A stretch of DNA of 64,000 nucleotides from DAIOXA01 sp050949165 (lineage in GTDB: Bacteria; Bacillota; Proteinivoracia; UBA4975). The notes beneath the pieces were generated by a model. The model did not search any database. It saw only the letters and a program-made list of their open reading frames with translations, and was not told the DNA's origin. The position numbers were made by a program, and so were the translations under genes. This document shows positions 58,401 to 64,000 of the stretch, piece after piece (the first letter of the stretch is position 1; each line of letters begins with the position of its first letter). Location of the stretch: positions 124,001 through 188,000 of the forward strand of contig JBMNFF010000014.1 of assembly GCA_050949165.1 (NCBI GenBank). Reading direction: 5' to 3'.

Positions 58401-58752
58401 CCCTGAAGCCCGGGTCAATTCCGGCCTCCACGGGAAAGGAGCGAAGAATCCGGGCATAGAAGGAGTGGATGGTGCCAATGGGGGCCTGGACCAATTCGTC
58501 CCGAACCTGCTTCCATTGGCTGTCGCCGGTTGCCCGCTCCCGCAGCAGCTGGTCGATGCGCTCCCGCATTTCCCGGGCGGCCTTGGAGGTAAAGGTGATG
58601 GCCACAATTTCCCCGGGACTTAAGCCTCCTTCTTCCAGGAGGCGGACATACCTGTGGGTCAGGACGGTGGTCTTGCCGGAACCAGCTCCGGCATTTACCA
58701 CCAGGTTATCGGCGATTGTCGTGGCCGCCAGCTGTTCAGCACTGAGCTGCAT
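55477..58752 (-). CDS. addA: ATP-dependent helicase/nuclease subunit A
   Basis: The 1091-residue UvrD-like SF1 helicase has NAGAGSGKTTVLTHR (Walker A, 20-29 core), YMIDEFQDTDRLQ (Walker B), GDEKQSIYRFRGAE, TIHASKGLEFPVVFLP and LLYVAVTRARD. The C-terminal PD-(D/E)XK nuclease has LIDRVLIAQDHVVILDYKSNR. Somewhat shorter than Bacillus AddA (about 1230). It processes double-strand breaks with AddB. GAGGAGG precedes ATG; 17-bp overlap with addB. The IS1182 element begins 7 bp after its stop. Confidence 0.95.
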   Translation of the reverse strand: MQLSAEQLAATTIADNLVVNAGAGSGKTTVLTHRYVRLLEEGGLSPGEIVAITFTSKAAREMRERIDQLLRERATGDSQWKQVRDELVQAPIGTIHSFYARILRSFPVEAGIDPGFRVLEEMEASMLLNDALAATFQGAVRGEDPNLKVLAVVLGADALEEEGGLAQQLRSTYQALMNRGIPLEEARLTDKYKSIPEWRQCRDRFLEIVGGEAELAVALADKDQPEMARKRMGLVAAGRVLAEVQAPRELLALYQELFPLTQLKGGRTKGQKEFVNGAVGQLRLLLTGALAPLLGEATLSLLMNLDREYRRRKARVGGLDFSDLQLAVWRLLQANPWVIEKLRLRYRTYMIDEFQDTDRLQYRIITALVEEGGEIPPGRLFLVGDEKQSIYRFRGAEVRVFDQARQQLTRDNPQREKRITCNYRSRKSLIALVNGLFSQLMDKGQGSEIEYISLAAHRQESGPCAELLTCTPDGAESVAEAEARILASRIREMVAGKELTIEERSGTRTLRYGDIAILLRARTHLKEYEHNLRLKGIPYTVVGGIGFYQQQEVQDIVNLLRVVDNLRDELSLAAVLRSPLFALDDDSLLALAMARQQGGSLLDRGDVLAAEPRRRLERAAEIISSLRQCRGRLEVPRLVERAMDLTLAREVNLTRFAGLQHFANLQKLLDLAEKYSAAGNDNLTGFLRWVEYASELSEAEAQVDSEDSNSVKILTIHASKGLEFPVVFLPACSTALRPRYGRMLVDEAGGLAFKYPWDCAVWEEVQAWEARRQEEEHKRLLYVAVTRARDYLAVLVRDKEGNEPSFNCWLRQFAASSPQHFLQSRPGDGGLDIQLPAPLPEPQGGQDIEIEEFFPGLTPLGKGRRAIRYYSISQFCLWRSDRELFERRYLSRGLPGEIGPVQEQGDWSHEHGGASFGSLLHSALEVIQPGTDISSLLRELAPKFFPEADAEQGERVFFSAKALLESYQKDPGLPGDFSQSFTEHEFYYRLGNALFYGLIDRVLIAQDHVVILDYKSNRIPPAGIQPLLDLYAPQLQFYALAAGEIYKKPVRAFLQLLRLPPGRQLVEISLAPGELQALQAQLQEFIDCCQG

Positions 58753-61700
58753 CTATCCCGCCTCCTCTCTTCAGGTTAAAGCGGTTTTTCTCATAGCGAC
58801 AACAGCGCCGGTACTCGCAATAGGTGCAGGCCAACGGCTCTGGATTGGGTGCAAAATTGCCCGCCAGGATGCTCTGGTGCAGATCCCCGGCCCGCTCCGC
58901 CAACGCCCGTTCCAGGTCCCGAAATTCTTTCGGCTCCAGGGAGGCCAACCGCTTATTGGCCCAGGCGGTAAACTCCTGGTTCCAGATTCCGCCGGCTAAT
59001 TTGGCTCCCTTGATGACGTAATAACCCCCGCCCATTACCCGGACATTATCATAGCCCAGTCTAGCCAATAGGGCCGGCGCCGCGCTGAGGTACACAGGAA
59101 TTTGCAGGCTCCTGCCTTCAACGATGTCTATGCGGGTTATTTCCCGGGAAGTTTTATAGTCGTATACCACCGCCCAGGTTTCTCCTTCTCTTTCCAGCAC
59201 ATCGATGCGGTCGATCTTGCCGCGGAAGCGGACGGGACCTTCACCGGGTCGGACCGGTCCCACCGGGGAACCGGGCAAGCCAAAGCTGGCCTCAAAGAGC
59301 ACTGGACGCAGGCCTGTCTCTTGCAGCCAGGGCAGATCCGCTTCAATCAGGCCCTGTACCATATTGATGGCATCCCTGAGCCGCAACCGCCACAGGATGT
59401 CTTGGGAATCACCCCCCTGCTCAGCCAGCCATTGCTGGGCCAGGGCTGTCAAGGGTGTGCGGATTGTCTCGGGTTTATTGAGATTGGCTTGCTCCAAATG
59501 CTGGGTGTAGAACTTTTCCAACAACCAGTGGAGGAAGGATCCCCGATCCAGGACAGAGTACTCCGGTACTTCCCCAGGGGCAGGCTCCAGCCCCAAGCAA
59601 TAGCGGGCAAAGTAAGAGAAGGGACAGCGGACATATTGCTCAAGGCGGCTGATGGAATAGACCGCTTCCCCCACACCTGCCTTCGCCGGGCCCCTGTGCG
59701 CCAAAACTCCGTCCATATTGTCTGGGGGCAGGGGACCTTCCCGGCGCTGCTCAACCTGGCTGGCCACATGTAGATCGACATATTCCGGCCTGCCTCTGAG
59801 CCAGGCCAGCGCTGGTCCGGATACATCCCGGCCCCGAGCCAGGCCATTGAGCATGCTTTGACGCAACTGCCCCGGAGAAGTTATGGCCTCGGGCTGCAGG
59901 GGTGGCAAGAGATCTGAACTGTCCACAAACTCCTGGGGCATCCCGCCCGCCATCAGGGCGTCGATTTCCTGCCAGAAAGGCGAGGCCTCCGCTTCCTCCT
60001 CGATTCCCGGCAGCAACCGGGAAAGGTAGAGGCAATCCTGAACGGAGGCAACGCAGGAGTGAAAGAAGATCTTCTCCTGGGCAAGGCTCTGCCTGGATAC
60101 ACTCTCCAGGCCGGGTAGCTCCGCCACCCGGTCCAGCAGCCAGTGCTCCCGGGCGGGGCGGGGAAAGGTCCCCTGATTCAGGCCCAGGATAAAGAGGTAT
60201 TTGCACCTGAGACCCCGGACCTGGGCGGGCGAAAATACCCGTGCGGCCCCCGGATTGCTGCGCTCCAGAGAAAGGCCCTGCTCCAGCCAGGGAGAAAACT
60301 CCTCCAGGAACCGGCCGGGGCTGATGGGAGCGGTGCGCTGCAGCAGCTTACAGCAGGCCTGGTAGCCCTGGACGGCGGCCAGGACCTTGGTGAGGGCTGC
60401 TCTGTCCCTGATGTCCTCCTCGCCGTCCCCCATGGGGGCGATCCGCTGGGCATTGGCCTCCGCCAGGGCCCCCAAGAGCCGGCAATGCTCTTGGGGTGTG
60501 AGGTCCTTGACCCGGGCGCCCAGTTCCAGCCAGGCTTGCAGCCCTGGCCGGGCTGCCCGGTACACTTCCAGGAGCCTTTGCTCGCTCCTGTTTTCCCAGG
60601 CTTCTTCCTCCTTCATTTGCCTGGTCAGGCGCCGGACCTCCCGATCCAGTGCCGCGAGCCAGCCTTGGCCCCGGAGATTGCCCCCCAGGCCGACCACGGC
60701 CTGGGCCATGGCATCCCCATCGTAGTCGGAGGGGAGGTGGGCCCTAAGGTAGGCACATCCGGCAAGGGTCAGCAAGCTCTCCCTGTCCCAGCCCGAGGCA
60801 GCTGCCTGCCAGAGAGCCAATACCTCTCGAACCCAGGGTACTGCCATCAGGTCTACGACCAGTGGCGCCGCCAACTCTATGCCATGCTCCCGGTAGAGGT
60901 GACGCAAGGGAGGCAGGTACTTGCGCTGGTCGGGCACCACCAGGCAGATATCCTCCGGAGAAGCCCCGACGCAGGTTAGCCCCTTAATCTTCCGCGCAAC
61001 CAGCTCCAGCTCTTGCCTGAGCCGGGGCGCGGCCAGTCCATGCACTTTGGGCGCCGGGCAAGGTTGCGGTGTGGGGAGGAAGAGATTTTCAGTCATTGCA
61101 GTGGTAAAGCCTGCCTGGGAACGGACTGCAAACCCCCTTTTCTCCAGAGATTGGATGGTATTAGCCAGGTACTGGTCATGGGCTGGGTGCTTAAAGGGAA
61201 CCCAAACCGTGATATCCGCACCAGCAGGGAGCTTGTCCACAATGGCCAGCTGCAGGGGTTCAAAGTCAAGGAACCAGCATATGTGGAACTCCCGGACCTC
61301 CTTGAGCCAAGGAATACCAGCCAGGGTGGCGGCTGCCAGGGCATATTGTTCTTCAATATCCGCCAGGCCCTTGGCCCGCATGAAGGCTTGGTAATCCTGC
61401 CAGATTATCAGGACATCGGAGAGAACCGGATCGGGGTTTGCTTTCAGGGCGCCGGTCAACTGAGAGGGAGTGACGCCGGCCCGGCGCAATTGCCCCAGGG
61501 CATAGTTCAACTCTCGGGCCATCCCCCGAGAGCCGGCATAGCGGCCCAAACCGGGCAGGTCTCCGGCCCGCCGGGCCATTATTTCGATGATTATTTCAGT
61601 TGCCGTGGCCTCGTCCAGTTCCTGGATACCCGGATTGGCAATCTCCAGAGCGGCTGCCACGAGATCATCAAAGGTGAGCAAGTTCAGCCGCCGCGCAGCC

Positions 61701-61861
61701 CTCCGCACCAGCCGCAGCCGGTATTCGTGAAGGAGATGGGCAAAGGGCAAGAGCAGGGCAAACTCCTCTTCCCGGCCCGCTTCCACCAGGTCTCCCAGCC
61801 GGTCGAGAAGGGAATCGATATGGCTCTGGTCCCCCATGGGCAGCAAGACAACTTCCTTCAT
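58736..61861 (-). CDS. addB: ATP-dependent helicase/nuclease subunit B
   Basis: The ~1041-residue AddB-type protein has an inactivated helicase-like N-terminal region. The C-terminal nuclease carries an iron-sulfur staple: CPFSYFARYC, then GKIDRIDVLEREGETWAVVYDYKTS (D...DYK catalytic), and CTYCEYRRCC near residue 1012. The first helicase motif is not conserved as a clear Walker A, while AddB of Bacillus has one. ATG 61861 has AGGGG at 8 nt and is chosen over GTG 61870. It is the first gene of addBA. Confidence 0.93.
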   Translation of the reverse strand: MKEVVLLPMGDQSHIDSLLDRLGDLVEAGREEEFALLLPFAHLLHEYRLRLVRRAARRLNLLTFDDLVAAALEIANPGIQELDEATATEIIIEIMARRAGDLPGLGRYAGSRGMARELNYALGQLRRAGVTPSQLTGALKANPDPVLSDVLIIWQDYQAFMRAKGLADIEEQYALAAATLAGIPWLKEVREFHICWFLDFEPLQLAIVDKLPAGADITVWVPFKHPAHDQYLANTIQSLEKRGFAVRSQAGFTTAMTENLFLPTPQPCPAPKVHGLAAPRLRQELELVARKIKGLTCVGASPEDICLVVPDQRKYLPPLRHLYREHGIELAAPLVVDLMAVPWVREVLALWQAAASGWDRESLLTLAGCAYLRAHLPSDYDGDAMAQAVVGLGGNLRGQGWLAALDREVRRLTRQMKEEEAWENRSEQRLLEVYRAARPGLQAWLELGARVKDLTPQEHCRLLGALAEANAQRIAPMGDGEEDIRDRAALTKVLAAVQGYQACCKLLQRTAPISPGRFLEEFSPWLEQGLSLERSNPGAARVFSPAQVRGLRCKYLFILGLNQGTFPRPAREHWLLDRVAELPGLESVSRQSLAQEKIFFHSCVASVQDCLYLSRLLPGIEEEAEASPFWQEIDALMAGGMPQEFVDSSDLLPPLQPEAITSPGQLRQSMLNGLARGRDVSGPALAWLRGRPEYVDLHVASQVEQRREGPLPPDNMDGVLAHRGPAKAGVGEAVYSISRLEQYVRCPFSYFARYCLGLEPAPGEVPEYSVLDRGSFLHWLLEKFYTQHLEQANLNKPETIRTPLTALAQQWLAEQGGDSQDILWRLRLRDAINMVQGLIEADLPWLQETGLRPVLFEASFGLPGSPVGPVRPGEGPVRFRGKIDRIDVLEREGETWAVVYDYKTSREITRIDIVEGRSLQIPVYLSAAPALLARLGYDNVRVMGGGYYVIKGAKLAGGIWNQEFTAWANKRLASLEPKEFRDLERALAERAGDLHQSILAGNFAPNPEPLACTYCEYRRCCRYEKNRFNLKRGGGIDAAQC

Positions 61862-61895
61862 TTTCCCCACCCCTGCCGATTATTTATTATTTGCT

Positions 61896-62207
61896 CTACT
61901 TTTTCCCGGGCTTATTTTTGCCGCCAGCTTCCTTTAGCAACTGCTTCCACCGGTACCTGCCCATGAAAATCCCGGCGATGCCAAAGACGACGATTCCCAC
62001 TATGTAAGTGATGGGAAACAGAGATTTCAGGGCTTCGCCAAAGCTAAGGCGATAGAAGAGCATTTGTACTATGGCGCTGATGAACAGGTACAAAAAGTAT
62101 GTGGGGACTCCCCAGTCCAGGACCCCGTGGCGGAGGACAAATTTTTTCTGACCCTGGGCCAGTTCTGCTTTGATCTGTTTCCTTCGCTCTTGCTTCGCTT
62201 TCGACAT
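61896..62207 (-). CDS. small two-helix membrane protein
   Basis: The ~103-residue protein has a basic N terminus (SKAKQERRKQIKAELAQGQKKFVLRHG), two membrane helices (VPTYFLYLFISAIVQMLFY and LFPITYIVGIVVFGIAGIFMG) and a lysine-rich tail. AAGGAG lies 8 nt before ATG 62207. It precedes addB by 34 bp on the same strand. I recognise no functional family. Confidence 0.75.
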   Translation of the reverse strand: MSKAKQERRKQIKAELAQGQKKFVLRHGVLDWGVPTYFLYLFISAIVQMLFYRLSFGEALKSLFPITYIVGIVVFGIAGIFMGRYRWKQLLKEAGGKNKPGKK

Positions 62208-62269
62208 TTCCGTCACTCCTTATGCTTTGTATCTATTATAGATTAACCCTGTGACAAGGAAAAGTGCTG

Positions 62270-62294
62270 AAAACCCGGGAGAGATCTCCCGGGT
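62270..62294 (-). terminator. rho-independent terminator after the M42 peptidase gene
   Basis: ACCCGGGAGA (62273-62282) and TCTCCCGGGT (62285-62294) form a perfect stem; TTTTCAGC follows on the minus strand. Confidence 0.8.
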
Positions 62295-62300
62295 CGATTC

Positions 62301-63338
62301 TTAGAGGGCGAAGTCGCCGGTATGGGCTGTCTCCAGGAACCTGGCCAGGAGCTTGGCTGTGTTGGCCAGGTCTTCCTTGTTCACCGTCTCGACATTGCTG
62401 TGGACATAGCGGGTGGGGACGGACAGGGTGATGACGGGGCAACCGCTGCGAGACCGTTCCATGGCGCCGGCATCGGTGCCGCCCCGGGGCAATATCTCCA
62501 TCTGGTACTTGATTTCATGCTTTTCGGCCAGCTCCCGCATAAAGTCCACCAATTTATAATTGGAAATAGAGGCGCTGTCCATTACCTTGATGGCAGCCCC
62601 CTGACCCAGGGCGGTGACCTGAAATTGCGGGGTGCTGCCGGGGCCGTCCACGGCCAGGGTCACATCCAGGGCCACGCCAATGTCGGGGCGGATGCCGTAG
62701 GCGCCGGTGACGGCTCCCCGGAGGCCGACTTCTTCCTGAACGGTGGCAACTGCGTAGATGTCTGCTTCATGATCCTGGACCTGGCGCAGGGCTTTCAGCA
62801 TCACCCAAACCCCGACCCTGTCGTCCATGGCCTTGCCGGAGACATTGGCCCCGACTTCCACAAACTCGCGCTGCAAGGTGATGGGATCGCCGATGCGGAC
62901 CAATTTTTCCACTTCTTCCTTTGTCCTGCCCAGGTCAACATAGAAGTCCGTTACCTTGAGGGGCGCCTTGGCCTCCTCGGGGGTCATGATATGTACCGGC
63001 TTCAGCCCGGGCATCAAGACGCCCACCAGATCCTCCCGACCATGGACCACCACGCGCTGGGCCACAAGAGTGCGGGGATCAAAGCCTCCTACCGGGTTGA
63101 AGCGCAAAAAACCCTTTTCGTCGATATGGGAGACCACGAAGCCGATTTCATCCATGTGGCCGCAGATCATGATCTTTTTGTTGCCGGTCTTGCCCTTCTT
63201 CAGGGCGATGACATTGCCCAGGACGTCGACCCGGACCTCATCAGCCAAACCCTCCAGCTCTTTCTTGACGACGGCGCGAATTCTCTCCTCCCGCCCAGAA
63301 ATGCCGGGAGTTTCGCTCAACCTTTTCAACAACTCCAT
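62301..63338 (-). CDS. M42 family metalloaminopeptidase
   Basis: The 345-residue tetrahedral-type aminopeptidase has metal ligands in MICGHMDEIGFVV (His/Asp), SGKAMDDRVGVWVMLKAL (Asp), TVQEEVGLRGA (Glu-Glu), VALDVTLAVD (Asp) and PTRYVHSNVETV (His). PGISGREERIR at the N terminus is typical. It trims peptides in the cytoplasm, fitting amino-acid fermentation. AAGGAGG precedes ATG. Confidence 0.95.
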   Translation of the reverse strand: MELLKRLSETPGISGREERIRAVVKKELEGLADEVRVDVLGNVIALKKGKTGNKKIMICGHMDEIGFVVSHIDEKGFLRFNPVGGFDPRTLVAQRVVVHGREDLVGVLMPGLKPVHIMTPEEAKAPLKVTDFYVDLGRTKEEVEKLVRIGDPITLQREFVEVGANVSGKAMDDRVGVWVMLKALRQVQDHEADIYAVATVQEEVGLRGAVTGAYGIRPDIGVALDVTLAVDGPGSTPQFQVTALGQGAAIKVMDSASISNYKLVDFMRELAEKHEIKYQMEILPRGGTDAGAMERSRSGCPVITLSVPTRYVHSNVETVNKEDLANTAKLLARFLETAHTGDFAL

Positions 63339-63539
63339 TCCGATAACCTCCTTGTGTTTACCTTACCCAAGTGTATTCGCCCCGGCCCTGGATAATTCCT
63401 GCCCTCCAACTATGCAGATGTCGTCCAAGCTACGACCCAAGGCCGGGTTAGGTCCCCTTTTTATTTAGTGGGAGAAAAAGGATTTCTATTTTTTATAAAG
63501 AATTATATATAGGAAACGGATAACCCGGAGTTGATGGAT

Positions 63540-64000
63540 ATGAAGCATGGCATGGTCACCCTCACGGTGGCTGAAGCAAAGCGGCTGATCGGCAAAGGAG
63601 TTGCCGCCCTGCCCCAGGTGCAGAGGGCCATGGCTCAAGGGATGATAATCATCGCCGGCGGCACCACCAACGCCTATGTCGCTGAAGAATTGACGGGGCT
63701 CACAATCGACAAGGCCCGCTATACCGCAGGAATAATCAGCCGGGGACGCTGTTGCGTTACAGCCCATAAAACCCGCCTGTCGCCCCTGGTCTTGCGCCGA
63801 GGAGAGCTTGTCGACATTAACTGGACCGATGCCCTTGGTCAGATGGGACCCGGAGATATCTTTATCAAGGGGGGCAACGCGCTGGACCCTCAAGGCAATT
63901 TGGGGATCCTTCAGGGCAGCCCCAACGGCGGCACCATCGGCGCCGCCCTGGGCAGCATATCGGCCCGGGGTATAGAACTTATAGCTCCGATAGGCCTGGA
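63540..64000 (+). CDS. conserved hypothetical protein (5' part)
   Basis: About 153 residues are present before the right edge: MKHGMVTLTVAEAKRLIGKG, QGMIIIAGGTTNAYVAEEL, INWTDALGQMGPGDIFIKGGNALDPQGNLGILQGSPNGG and GTIGAALGSISARGIELIAP. Glycine-rich turns suggest a Rossmann-like or nucleotide-binding fold. I have the impression of a conserved anaerobe family but cannot name a function. CCCGGAG lies 9 nt before ATG 63540; an in-frame ATG at 63534 is possible. The minus-strand frame here is a shadow. Confidence 0.75.
   Translation, partial: MKHGMVTLTVAEAKRLIGKGVAALPQVQRAMAQGMIIIAGGTTNAYVAEELTGLTIDKARYTAGIISRGRCCVTAHKTRLSPLVLRRGELVDINWTDALGQMGPGDIFIKGGNALDPQGNLGILQGSPNGGTIGAALGSISARGIELIAPIGL

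Noticed and set aside
63486..63893. Minus-strand frame at the right end
   Set aside because: Shadow of the plus-strand conserved gene, which has a ribosome site and protein-like composition.

Overview
The window reads as chromosome of an anaerobic, endospore-forming Firmicute (Clostridia-like) of fairly high GC. Grounds: GerA- and GerC-type germinant-receptor subunits plus a GerB-type permease, AddAB rather than RecBCD, strong GGAGG ribosome sites with frequent GTG and TTG starts, TPP and tandem glycine riboswitches, a flavodiiron protein, and a complete selenoprotein-type glycine reductase operon. No rRNA, tRNA or CRISPR array was seen.

Layout. 1-4.4 kb: start of tex, then a minus-strand amino-acid/peptide catabolic operon (PLP D-cysteine desulfhydrase-like lyase, C26 amidase, P1 aminopeptidase, asparaginase II-type enzyme). 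4.5-7.3 kb: MazF-type toxin with ribbon-helix-helix antitoxin, alanine racemase, and a solitary Cas6. 7.5-10.8 kb: TPP-riboswitch-controlled thiamine transporter and the feoA-feoB-zinc-ribbon operon with a Fur-like box. 10.9-14.7 kb: DUF3810 membrane zincin, an ECF sigma/membrane partner pair with an apparent autoregulatory promoter, and an acetyltransferase. 14.8-23.0 kb: the glycine reductase operon, in order tandem glycine riboswitch, grdX, trxB (fused to a degenerate thioredoxin domain), trxA, grdE, grdA (Sec), grdB (Sec), grdC, grdD. Two short palindromes and a 154-bp MITE-like element sit between grdB and grdC. 23-32 kb: housekeeping genes (Nei-like protein, SpoU methyltransferase, CPBP protease, TsaC-type enzyme, NYN protein, CopZ-like iron-sulfur protein with a Cys-rich peptide, hydroxyacid dehydrogenase, guanylate kinase, arginine deiminase).

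32-36 kb: flavodiiron protein, a second ECF sigma/anti-sigma/bactofilin-like operon preceded by two tandem copies of an unidentified structured RNA, and an HD hydrolase. 36-40.4 kb: spore germination locus with the permease gene inverted. 40.4-51.7 kb: RidA, tryptophanase, DUF421, ferredoxin-like protein, PQQ-propeller lipoprotein, a hydroxyacid dehydrogenase/ribokinase/nucleoside hydrolase operon, a radical SAM protein, DUF2161, an iron-sulfur aldo/keto reductase and a TtcA-like enzyme. 51.7-55.5 kb: a two-domain esterase whose 3' end is interrupted by a complete 1.86-kb IS1182-family element. 55.5-64 kb: addA, addB, a small membrane protein, an M42 aminopeptidase and the start of an unidentified conserved gene.

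Together the genes point to amino-acid fermentation. Glycine serves as electron acceptor (Stickland reductase) and switches on its own operon by riboswitch. Arginine, tryptophan, asparagine and D-cysteine-type substrates feed catabolism, with RidA handling reactive enamines. The least explained items are the tandem RNA at 35.27-35.48 kb, the stand-alone Cas6, the TrxB-thioredoxin fusion and the mobile repeats inside the grd operon.
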